Origin: Pegea sp. RAD2-039
Taxonomy: Eukaryota > Chordata > Thaliacea > Salpida > Salpidae
Direction of reading: 5' to 3'
Assembly: GCA_034620365.1 (NCBI GenBank)
Contig: JAQGEQ010000019.1
Coordinates: 62,001 to 126,000, forward strand
Length of the DNA stretch: 64,000 nucleotides
Within the stretch, counting starts at the first letter, position 1. Each line of letters begins with the position of its first letter. A model generated the notes under the pieces. That model was not told the DNA's origin. It worked only from the letters and a program-made list of their open reading frames with translations, and ran no database searches. The translations under genes were made by a program, and so were the position numbers. Of this stretch, positions 11,063 through 22,991 are shown piece after piece.

Positions 11063-12642
11063 AACCAGAAGAGGGATTTAATACTTTATTGCCGGATCTT
11101 CAACAGAGCAAATTTTATTGTAGGATTGGCGATTGCCATTGCAAGCTTGTTTTGATGAAGTCGGTTTTTCAACACAGAAGTTTAATTTATGTTATTTGCC
11201 ATAAAAACCATTTTATCATCTGTGATATATTTTTTGTTTAAAATTTTTTTTTCTAGCTAATACATAAAATTAACTTTATATAGATGATGACATTTCATAT
11301 CAAACTTTGTGTCGACTGAAATTAATTTGTTTATCAGTGATCTTGGCATACAAAAAATTGGATTAGAATCAATGATTGACAAAGATTTTGATAAATGTTT
11401 TATTCAATCTTAAACTTAAGAACAATGATGTTACTTTTAACCAAATATTCTCCTGAAAGTTGTTTTGTTGTGATGCTTGATGTCAACCGTCAGAGAATAT
11501 CGACAAGGAAGAAGAAGAAAATAAGAAGTGATACTCTGGGGAAACCATGATCAATTACTGTCTCCTCCTTGGGTACCACGACAGCTCTTACAAAAAAGTC
11601 GATATCTGAATGTTCGTGAAATATTATGGTGATATTCGTAAAACAACTTTACGATCAAAAAGAAGCAAAAGTAACCCTTCCATAATTTTCCATAATTTTT
11701 TCTAATGTTACTTTTAAGCTAACAAAATGTTTAAGATCAAAATAAACTTATCGGGCAGGGGTCCTTTCCATTTTATGAGACCTCTGGATTCCTAGATCAG
11801 AACTATTGATAGTTATATCAAGGCAGGAACAATACATGATGCAGTTTGCAAAAAAAAGTCTAAGATTGGTTAATCAGTTGTAATGTTGATATCTCGTTCT
11901 GAGCATTTTACTAAATAGTCATTGGTTTTATTCTTAAATTTGCTTACATCTATAAATGGCAGTTGCATCTACTCCCATAGAACAATTTTATTTGAAGCAA
12001 AAGAATTCTCTCTCTTACGCGACGCTTTAATCAAGTTGATGATATATTTGGGAAGATCCATCAGCTAAATGATTTGCTAGGATTATGAAATGTATTTTAT
12101 AAGAAAACTGTGTGGATAATACTTTATAAAATCTCCTATTATCTCTTTAAAGAGCTTACAATTTTACATATCAAATAAACATGCTTCTGTTTCGATAATA
12201 TAGTAATTACTGGTATTTATTACAAATTTTTATTGATTACCAGACTCTTACGCAATTTATTAATTTTATTCACAAACGTAAGTCACATAACATTATATTT
12301 ATCAAATGTTTTTAAAATAAAGATTATTTGCAAATCTATTTAAATATTTAAAATGTAAATGACGAAAAGCAGTTGTCGACAAACATAAATCCCACGAGAG
12401 AACAGCTGACATCAGATGTAGATTTAGATAGTTGGATAACAGTTCGCTTCTAATATTGCTACAAGTTAGTTTTTTGAAAAGTTTTATTTTGAAGTAATTA
12501 AGTCAGTTGTTCAGCTAAAAGCTAGAAAACAGAATATTGAATAATAAAATGTTTTATTTGAGATAAACGAAAGTTTCTTTGAAATAAAAATCTCAGTTTT
12601 ATCTCGAAGTTATTTTCTAGAAATGTTTAGATGGCTTTAGAA
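11063..12642. other. Intergenic DNA with unidentified relics
   Basis: Mostly AT-rich. Two stretches of more even composition (about 11470-11610 and 11735-12080) may be decayed transposon pieces, but their broken frames gave me no recognisable domain. Confidence 0.4.
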
Positions 12643-15600
12643 TCACCATAATTCTTTGTAATTGAATTGAAACTTGACAAGATACTTCATGTTGACTTGA
12701 GCTTGATCATAAACAATATACTCATTGTACAGCAAACTACATTTATCGCTTTCTACATCCGATAACTCCGCTTTAATCTCTTTTCCGATCGGAATTTCAT
12801 ATCCATTCATAGTCACGTGGTCTTTAGGGTCAGGAATATTTCGTCCAATCCCTTTCACGCTGTGTTTACCTCTAGGTAGTTTACGAATAAATTTACTTTC
12901 AGTCAGTTGCAACCTGCAGAAAAGTTAAATTGACAAGGAGAAGGCGACGAAGATGGTGTTTACATGTTGCCAAGAGCTACTTCCGCTAGTAACGCGTATC
13001 CATATGGACAAGAAGGGTTTGCAGCGCAGTAATTGGCACTTTTTGAAACCATATCAGCAAAATAAATTCCTTTTCCGAACATGTAACCAGTCTATAAGCA
13101 GATGAAACCAGATGAAGTCTTTTAGCAATTTTTATCTTACTGATGGAGCTTCTGCCGGAGCTATACGAAGACCTTGGGATAATATTCCAACGTAATTAGT
13201 GGTTCTTGACCCGTGCCATAACAGTTTGTGGTTTGTCATTTTTTGAAAGGTTTTGAATTGCCTTTCTTCAGCTAATAAGTTAAAAGAAAAATGTTTTTTA
13301 TTTCTTAAAAAGCTAAAATTTTGAGACTTGAAATTTAATTTTTGAAAAATGGGTTTAAAACGATAAATAAATTGGATTTTATCGAAACCTTCTCGTTGGA
13401 GTTGGAAGACTTCAACAATTTCAAGATCATAATCATTGTGAGTGGAAGCGTGAGTATAGGCAGCGTACTTCTGAATCATCTTAAACTCTTTAGAATCTTT
13501 ACTGAGGGCCTGAAGATTAGATAGAATAATAAAGATTAGATGAAGATCAGATAAAGATCAGTAAAGATTAGATAGAGACCACATGAGTAGTTAAGATCTG
13601 TGATTGTCACCTTGATACCACAATTGAGCTTTTTGTAGTTCAAATCCAAGACATCTTCATCACCTTCATCCTTAACCGAGAGGATGTTGTAAGCGTGCTC
13701 GATCTCGATCAGATGTTGCAACATCTCAGTCTAGAACGTAAAAATATTTGAGAAGTTTTTAGTGGAAAGTTTTTTTCAAGAAATATTCTCTTAGAGTTTA
13801 AAGAAGACATCTGGGACTCGATTCTTCTAGATTAAAATTACTTCTTCTATCACCTAAACATCAGTTCTAAACTTCGAGATCTCTAAGATCATATTGTTCA
13901 GAAGATCAAAGCGAGCTTCTGATTGGAAGATAATTCAATCTCACTGGAGTTTTAGACAAATCAGAAAATTGATAAAGATTCGAACCTTCGATTTGATAAT
14001 TTGTTGATTGTTGAGTAGAGGGGGGCTTCCGAATCCGAAGTTGTGGGGGATTAATGTATAGAATTTGTTGGTGCAATCCAAGAAGTCTTTTCCTGAATTT
14101 GTTCCATTAAGGAGCTGGAAGATGATATTAAAATGAGGTTGAAATGAGATAAAAAGAACCTTTTCAGCGGATGTTAGAATGAAATAAGCCGACCTCATCT
14201 GTTTTTGACTCAATCTGCCAAGAGGCATCTTCTCTAAATCAATCTATAAAGATTATTTAAATGAGATTGAAATGATGAAGAGGCAATTTTAGACCTCAAA
14301 TTCTATCATAGTTTTTTTCATTTTTGAAATATCAAAGATTGTTTTAATAAGTTCTTGAAGAGCTTTTTCTAATTTTGATTTCTTTCCAGCATCTTGTAAC
14401 ACAACTCGCTGAAAAATAAATTCTAAATTTTACAAAACTTTTGAAACTTTTAAATTAAAAATTGTATTGTTTTTAGAATTACTTTTTCTTCATCTTCACC
14501 ATAATCTAATTGTAAAGGAAAAAACTTGAAAGGATATTTGACGAAATCTTTACAACCAAACTTATTTCCTGTCAACAAAAGTAAGTTTTTTGCAAATCTT
14601 ATTCAAATAGATATCTTCAACAATCACCAGTTTTTTCTTCGTATAAATACAAGAACTGTTCTTCAGCTGTTGATACTTTGTAATAAGTTTCAGTTTTCGT
14701 TCCCCCTATAGTGGTCCCAACACGACCCCAAGCCCTAAACACAAACCATCTAAACGAAAAATTAAATTTAGGAAGATCATCGAAACTTCTTCTTATCTAA
14801 ACCTCTTTCTTTCATTTGCTTTCAAAAGTTGTAACTTGTAGTAAGAGTTGAAGCCTTTACTAACATTCACCATTGATAAAGTTGCTGTAAATTGAATCCC
14901 GTTTTTGATTACTACTGTTGTGTCTTCCTAAAAAATTATAGAAAGTAAAACATGAAGTTGAGATGATGAACCAACCTCAAGTCCAGTTTCAGGGTCAACT
15001 GCTGCTCCATTTGTAACTTTTAATTTTATTTTCTTGACTTCTTTTTGAACCTCTATAAAAAAAAATAATTTTTAAATACGATATCCAGATATAGAATTTT
15101 TCGAAATTAATTGTTTTTATTTCACACAAACCTCCTTCAAACAGCTTCCTCTTCATAGAAGCATCCATTTCATCTTTCTAAAAACAAAATAAACTTGTTA
15201 TTTAACACATGGCTGCAAATTACAAATCATACAGCTCTTATAGCGATCACAAAACTATATGACTGCAAAAAAAATGAAAATGTCTTAATTATCTTTAATT
15301 AATGCAGAAAAAGCAAGAACACTGCAGAAGAAACATTAATTATGCTACATAATAATATTTATTAGATAAATTGTATCGCTGAATTGATAAATCATTTGAT
15401 GGTATCACAACGGAGAAATTAATTATTAACCAAAGATCCCCATTCAACCAGTGAATGCTTCTTCAGAAGAGGCAGCAAATCAAAGCTATGATCATTAATT
15501 TGTTGGCAATCATCAAGAAACTCAGTCGAGACGATAAAAGTATCTTGTATCTTGGCGCTTTCCACTTTTGTAGAACATTGTTTAACAGTTTCTTTAAAAA

Positions 15601-17710
15601 AGAAGATATAAAATTTTAAACATAAAATAAATAATTAGGAACCTGTGTTAGCGATACAACAAAAAGCTTTTATAGCACATGAAGTAGTACTTCCACCAAG
15701 AAGACTAATTTGTTCTTTGACAATCTTACTTAATCTTCCTATCAGCAAAAACTGTTTATTTGTTAAAGGTTTAATAGCAGGCCTGAAAATAAAACCATTT
15801 TTTTTATTCGAATTTTTCTTAAATTAAACAAAAATTTTAAATGTGACAGAAATACGAAATTTATTGCTTAACATATACTCAGAAGTTTTACAAATTTAAT
15901 GCAATAGTTAAATAACCTTTCAACAAATATTCTTTCTTGCTTTTTATATCTATAACTTTTCCTGAAAAGAATTATGTTGATGATATTTCATTTAGACATT
16001 TACTAAAATATAAAACAGTTAATTTTTTAATCATTTATCTTAAGCTGAATTAAAATTAGTAATAAAATATATGAATCAAAATATAATAAATATTAAATAA
16101 TTAAATTAAAATGCAAATAATTATAAGCTATTAAAGTATCTCAACTACAATTACTGCTAACTTTATATTTGAATATCTCACAAGTAATATTTTAGTTTAA
16201 AGAAAAATATATTATAATTTATGATTATATGAAAAAGTTTTTCAAAATACATAAATGGATATTCATCTTTTAGTTCAGAGGGAATGAACCATTTACTCCT
16301 AGCAGCTTTCACTACTTCATTATTACAAGCTGTCCATCCAGAGATAAAACCATTACATCTATAACCATGTTCATTTACAACAAATTGGCCTTCACAGATT
16401 TCACAAGGTTTCAAACTCCCATACATCATACCATCTGCTACTAAAGATCTTAACTGTTAAATTAAAATTAGTTTGAATACTTAAAAAGTAAAGGATTTTG
16501 AAATATCTGAAATTTCACCTTTTCAATACCGGCAGGAACAGATTGACCATTTACTTCTAATAACTGAACAAGATGAAATTTTGAGACTTCTTCATCTCTT
16601 AAATGATCTATAATCTTCCAAAACTTTTGATTCTGTTCCTTAATTTTTCTATCACTTTTTGCATCACTTTTTGTTTCAACTTTTAAACTTTTTGATTTCT
16701 GCGAATTTTTGGTTTTCCTCTTTTTTCCAAACAAGGAAATTAATTGAAGCTGATGTTTCCCTTCAAGAGTTTCAAAACTAGTCATCTGATTGACTTGAAA
16801 CTTCTCATCATCCCAACCCAGATCCTTCCTCTTCTTTAGAAAGCACCCAACATGATGCCACCTATCCACAAAGCCTAATTGAGGTTTTTCAGGGATTCTT
16901 TCTTTATGAGACATACGAATTTCTTCTTTTTCAATTTTTTCTTCACAACTTCTACACTTGCTTCTACTGGATTTGGCGTACTCAACAACAAAATGTGGAA
17001 GGGACTGACCCTTTGAATCATTCTCTCTCCCTGCTTCTGGTTTTCTTTCAAGTTTTGATTTTATTCTTTCTTGGTCTTCCCAACGAAGTTCCGAAAACTT
17101 GGAAATTTCATCCACAGAATTTGGCCAACAACAGGTGAAAAAACAGATAGAATGATGCCAATTAGTTTGCTAAAACAAAAAAAAAACTATTTTTATGTCA
17201 AACCTGGGGATTTTTATTTAAGAAAATTAATTTTATTAAAAATTCTATATATCAGAAAAAGTTGCCCAAAAGTTAAAGAAAAATATTTCTAAGAGATATC
17301 TATAATCGTAATTGGCAGATAAATAAATATTATTATTTTATACTTTCATCTAACTTGTTATATGAAAATTATTATCTAAAATATAAATTATTAACTTGAT
17401 ATAAAATAAATAAATAAACTTTAAAAAAAGTTGTAAGATTCATTAACTATTTTACAATTAATAAAGTTTTGAAAAACAGAAAACTTGTTGATTTTTAGAA
17501 ACAAAAGAATTTAAGTTTATTAGTTAATTCATAATGAAATATCTAACTTTAAAAATATTATTACAAGACACTCACCAAACCATCAAACTTATGAGATTGA
17601 ACTAATTGAGCTATTCGTAAGGAACCTTGAGAAATTGAATTTTTACAAACTCTGCAATGAGATCTTCCACTAGTTGCATAACCAACAAGAAAAGGTTTTT
17701 CAGGATTCAT
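12643..17710 (-). CDS. PARP1: Poly(ADP-ribose) polymerase 1
   Basis: Nuclear enzyme that senses DNA breaks and transfers ADP-ribose from NAD+. All domains appear in order from ATG 17710. Zinc finger 1 has CRVC, then WHHSICF across an intron. Zinc finger 2 (16950-16800) has CRSC, then RWHHVGCF. The PADR1/zinc 3 region (16600-16260) has [18 protein letters not shown]. Next are a BRCT domain (about 15790-15430), a WGR domain (about 15030-14560), the helical regulatory domain starting [18 protein letters not shown] (about 14228), and the ART catalytic domain. In the latter, LLWHGSR supplies the NAD-binding His, [17 protein letters not shown] the Tyr loop, and [10 protein letters not shown] the catalytic Glu. 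The stop is at 12643. Introns number more than ten, many about 50 nt. The start sits directly after TTTCTCTCTAAAG, which looks like a splice acceptor and may be trans-spliced. It appears intact and functional. Confidence 0.93.
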
Positions 17711-18317
17711 CTTTAGAGAGAAAGCATTTTAGAAAATCAGAATAAAGTAAATAGGCTTATTATTTGGCGGGTAAAACCGATTATTCTTCAAAAAAGTCCA
17801 TTTTAGTCGGAGGTTCGAGTTAAATGAAATATTTATCAAAGTAGAAAAATTGATATTCTAATAAATTCAATTTCTTTATAGGAGTATGTTCGGTGTTATT
17901 TTTTTTTCAAGAAGAAAAACACATTTTGTAAAATAATTTCGTGGTTTAAAGGATAATTAAAATAATATTTTTTTTACAAAATTTATCTTACAGTATACTG
18001 AAGGTAGTAATTTTGTAAGACCGTAATTTGTAATTATGATTTATTTATTTATTTCAATAAATGCGAAGGAGGGTACCTGAAAAGAGCACCTCTCGCTAAC
18101 ACACATTCTCATAAATAACATCTATTTAGTCAAAAATAGTAAAAGATGTAACACATGGTATTAGAACAAATGGTGTTAGAAGTGTGTGATAAAAATATTG
18201 ATTTATGAAAATCATTTGGTACATATGTTTCATATTAATTTATAAAAAACAACTTTTGTTGAAATTATATTAAGTCAATAAAGATTGGTAACTTCTAGTA
18301 TTTCACAGATATTCAGG
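17711..18317. other. Shared upstream region of PARP1 and the receptor gene
   Basis: About 600 bp between two divergent genes. AT-rich, containing a LINE 3' tail (18038-18129). No TATA box or other element stood out. Confidence 0.4.
18038..18129 (-). repeat. LINE 3' tail, copy 1
   Basis: Minus strand carries TTATGAGAATGTGTGTTAGC, then GGTGCTCTTTTCAGGTACCC and TCCTTCGCATTTATTGAAAT, ending in an (AAAT)n-like tract. It matches the segments at 35982-36072 and 38294-38392; the last of these follows a LINE coding relic. It is a 5'-truncated retrocopy. Confidence 0.75.
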
Positions 18318-21300
18318 ATGAAACTTGTTTATCTGATGCTTTTAAATTTCTTCGGAGAAGCTTGTGGAAAGTCAAGGTCTGATCTAGTTAGTTATATTTA
18401 TAAAAATTACGACACTAGAGTTCGTCCAAGTAAAGTTTACAATCAAAAAGTTGCTGTAGAGTTTGAACTTTCCCTTACTGAACTCTTAGACGTTGTAAGT
18501 ATCAATAAAAATCTTGCATTTATCAAAAATAGAATTTTATTTTAACTCAACAAATTTATCAAGTGATTGAAAAAACTTTTTTTTTAATTTGAAAATAGTT
18601 TTGAGTATTCTTTATTACATAATTTCTAATTTTAGATTACATTCTTTGTTGCGTGTTTTTCCTATTGATTTGTTAAATATCGGGTTTTTTATATTTTTGA
18701 TGGTATTCAAAAAAATAATTATTACTAATATTAAATTTTAAACACTGTAGGACACCAGCTAAAAACTATGATTCTAAAGATTTAAATACTTTTTCTAACA
18801 GGTAACATTATTAAGAATTAATTATACGTGATATTTAATAAAGTCAAAAAATAATAAAAATATTTACTAACTATAATGTTTGTATATATAGTTCCAACAA
18901 TAATGTGACTAAAATAATCCGCTAAAAATTTATTATTTAGTGATTTTTAGAACGATAAAATCGGTTAAGAATTCCAACAAAATATCAAAATGAAAAGTTT
19001 TAATCAAATAGAGTGAAGTCAATCAGAAAATAGAAACAAAAGTTTATTTATCGCAAAGTTGGAATGATCCCCGTCTAACTTGGAATGCTTCGGAATATGA
19101 AGATGTTGATCATATCTACCTTGAAACGGATCAAATCTGGATTCCTGAACTTGTCTTATACAACAAGTAAAATCAAAGTTTATTTCGTTGTAAAAAATAA
19201 TTATTTCTCAAAACTGAAAATTTCAACTCAACAATTTGATATTTTTAATTTTATTGTTACTATCAGAGCTTAACTAAAAATTCTCAATAAGCTTTTTTTG
19301 TTAATTTTCAGCTCATTAATTAGCTAAAGTGGATTTTACTAAACTACAAATTTCTTTTAAAAAATACTTTCTAAAGCAAATAAAACTATTTTTTTATCAA
19401 CTGAATGAAATGTTTAACAACTTGATTAAATTTTATACTTTTCGATACAACAATATATTTCTAATAATATTTAAAATGTTAATTCCGATATTGTCGTAGC
19501 GCTGACGGTGATTTTGCAGTTTCAATCAGAACTAAAGCAAAAGTTTACAGCAATGGGAAAGTCGAATGGAACCCACCAGCGATCCTAAAAACATTTTGTG
19601 AAATTCAAGTATATTCTACTAACTATTTGAAATATATGTCAATTATATGAGCTATTAAAAATTTAGGTTTGAAAATAAATTTTGTAAAAAACTCTACAAT
19701 TTTAAAAACTTTTATTAGAAAGTTTTATCCTGTTTAAATCTATCAAATTTATTATTATGAAATAAACCATCTATATCAAGTGACTTCGAAGAAAAAGTTT
19801 GTGATCGATTATTTAAAGTTTTTATGTAAAAATAAATTACGACAAAAACTTTGATTATTTTTGATGCTTTGTTGAGTAGGTGGCGACTTTTCCTTTCGAT
19901 ACACAAAACTGCACGATGAAAATTGGAACGTGGTCCCAAGATGGGGGTGTTCTAGACATCGTGAATCTGGATGAAAAAGGAATGGAAAGGTTTGAACTGT
20001 TTTATCAAGATTTAAATTTGTCAATTTATTGTATTATCCAGTAAATATAAATTTTTTTTTCATATAATTTCTTAATGCTTTGTATATTTTTGAGTGTCAT
20101 TAATTATTTGAGAATATTTATTAATTATAGGTTTAATTATATATCATTAAATATAATACTACTATTTTTTATTTCAACTATTCAATATTCATCATTCAAC
20201 TTATTTCGATCAGCAAATGCTTAGAAAATATGACCAAAGGAAATTTTTGCGCTAAACGCAAATGTAACCCACCAGACATATCTTCATATGAAGAAAATGG
20301 TGAATGGAAGCTTCTATCGCAAGGATGCAACAAACATTACGTTAAATATTTGTGTTGCATCAGTAAGATCTCTAATCTGAATCCTTGAAACTCTTTAAAT
20401 CTTTTCATTTAGAGCCTTACCCGGATATGACTTATTACTTTGTGATAAGACGTCGTCCTCTCTATCTCATCATCAACATCCTCTTTCCAACTCTCCTTTT
20501 CTCGTTACTCACATCCGCAGTCTTCTATCTTCCATCTGATGCAGGAGAGAAGATCACATTAAGCATCTCTGTTCTTCTTTCGCTGATTGTCTTTCTTCTT
20601 GTTGTTGGTCTCAAATTTCATCTTAAAATTTTCCATTTTTTACTGAGTTTACTTTCAGTTGAAGCAATCCCTTCAACAGCAAAAGGAGTCCCGCTTCTCT
20701 GTCAGTACATCGTATTCACTATGATCCTAGTGTGTCTTTCAATCGTGATCACAGTGATTATTTTGAATGTCCACAACAGGACCCCTTCCACTCACGAAAT
20801 GTCGCCCAGAACTAAACGAGTTAAGTCTTCGAGTATGCCACTTAATTTTGAGATCGATTTTTTGTAGATTTTTATGGAATATCTTCCAAAATTCATGATC
20901 AGTTCAACTGTAAAGAAGAAGCATCCATATGAGGATGATATAAAAGATGCTGAACGTAAAGATCATGTCTTCAGCAACATTAGCGGTTTGTCATCTGATT
21001 TAGATTTTAGCAAAATTCAAAATTCTTTTTCAAATTTCTTCCAATGTTATTTTCAGTTTTGATAAAACTCAATAAAAATTTTCATAATTGATATATATAT
21101 TGTAAAATTAATCGAAGAACTGTTTGATAACTTCAGGAAAAATTGAAAATTCTAAAAATCGACATGTTTACAATCAATTATTTCATCAGATATTTCCGGA
21201 AGGACCAAAAAGACAGAAATCTTGGGATGTGAACTTCAAAAAGCGATCGATAGCGTCAATTACGTCGCAGACTACTTTCATGATCAACATGAGAGCCAAA

Positions 21301-21598
21301 AAGTGACTCAACAAAATTCTAAATTTAATTTTACTTTTTAAAATAATCTCAACTTGTTTAACAAATGTTTAATTTCAAAAACTGCATTTAAACACTTGTT
21401 ATATTAAAAACTGACATGCAGAAGGAAGATGAATGGAAATATGTTGCAATGGTGTTAGACCATTTCATTTTGTACATCTTTATGGCTGCTTGCTTCCTAG
21501 GAACCGTTGGAATATTTGCTAGTCGATTACTTGAACTAAATCGCGAAGAAGAATGTTTGAAGCAAAACGGGGATCATTGCCTTGGAGAGGGACTTTGA
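18318..21598 (+). CDS. Nicotinic acetylcholine receptor subunit, alpha-type
   Basis: Cys-loop ligand-gated cation channel subunit at the plasma membrane. Exon 18318-18494 holds the signal peptide ([17 protein letters not shown]) and the N-terminal helix. Later exons give [13 protein letters not shown] (loop A), the cys-loop [15 protein letters not shown] with 13 residues between the Cys, a loop-B Trp (IGTWSQDG), and YLCC, the vicinal Cys pair that defines alpha subunits. M1-M3 follow (from 20413), split by an intron of about 50 nt near 20608. Then come the cytoplasmic loop with the MA helix ([17 protein letters not shown]) and M4 (21440-21570), with stop at 21598. A segment of about 20 residues with three extra Cys is inserted before [11 protein letters not shown]. 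Poly(A) signal at 21794. The splice path around 20980-21190 is tentative. Confidence 0.9.
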
Positions 21599-22991
21599 AA
21601 CTGTTGAATAGTTTTATTATTTTATACGCAGGGATCGAAAGGTGTATTTCTTAAATATAATATTGGTTAACTTGTTATATACTCAGATGGATTAACTTTT
21701 AGTTTTTATCTTAATAATTTTAAAGGAAATCTTTTGTGTGAAATTGGTATTTTTGTCACTTATCTTTTGACAAATTTTATTCAATTAACTTGAAATAAAA
21801 CAAATTTAAAATAATAAAAATAAAACTTTGGTTAAGATTGAAAAAGAAGTTCTTTTAAAAATATTCAGTTATCTATTAATTAAATATTTTCAGTGGTAAT
21901 CGACAGTAAGCTTACAAAACATAGAAAATAGTTATTAATTATTAATAACTAATTGTTTGGTATTTTCTTTTCTGCTGATAAAAAGTGCTGAAAACTTCTA
22001 CATTCAATCGATTAAACGTTTAAAAAATTTACAAAAATGTTTCTCAGTTCTTTTATTACCTTTCAAATGATTTTGATTTTAAAATGCTAAAAATCAAAAC
22101 ATCTACAAATATTGGTTATGAAAGATTGAAAGGTACAATAAAAGTATTGGATAAAAATAATTCTTGTTTCTAAAAAGTTGTTAGAATCATTTCAGTGATG
22201 ATCAAAAGATCTTTTCAAAATTATCAGTCGTCTTTGAATTGATCCTTTAGATAACCAAATAAAATTTTACCCAAAAAATCTGTTTGAAGTTGTAGCTGTA
22301 TCAAAACAATATTTTTTTATTAATAAAATTGGAATCAACTTCAAATAATAATTCACAATTGCAATGTATTTGAAAACTTTGTCATGTTAGTATAAAAATA
22401 TTCAAACTATTTGATAGCTTCTAAATAAAAGAGTACTTTAATTTCGAAATACAAAAAAAACATTTCATCTCTTAAAATCATTTGTTTTTATATTTGATAC
22501 TGTTTGTTAGAATATAATAAAGTTAAAATAAATTAATAAAACTAAAACTTGTTGTTTAGTTCGTTGTTCAAGATATTCATCTACAAAAAATATTTTGGCC
22601 AAAAACTTATTTATTTATTTATAAACATTGAATTTAATGAAGAATTAAAAAATTTAAATCATTTAAAAAACAACTTTATCAAGTCAAAATTACTTTTAAT
22701 GTTATTACATAATTTTGTTCAAAGATATATTTTGAGCTTAGAGATGGAACAATTTGAACTTAAAATTTGACATTACTGCGGTAATGTAAAACCGATATAA
22801 AATAAAATGTATGGCTAAAGATTAAATATTTATAAAGTGGTTTGCGGTGTAAAACGCTTAGTGATTGATAAATTGAATTCGGCAATTATTTTTAATTTCA
22901 TTAATCAAACAGTTTTTCTTTATAATTTGTTTAATTTAGCATTAAATTTATTATTAGCTACATGGAATCTTATAAAAGTAAATTTATAGTT
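21599..22991. other. AT-rich intergenic DNA between convergent genes
   Basis: Holds the receptor 3' UTR on the left and, for the minus-strand gene, a poly(A) signal (AATAAA on the minus strand at about 22947) on the right. Nothing else is seen; open frames here are AT-driven. Confidence 0.5.

Noticed and set aside
22549-22770. 73-codon open frame
   Set aside because: Made of AT-rich codons (Lys, Leu, Ile, Asn, Phe), with no splice or promoter context.
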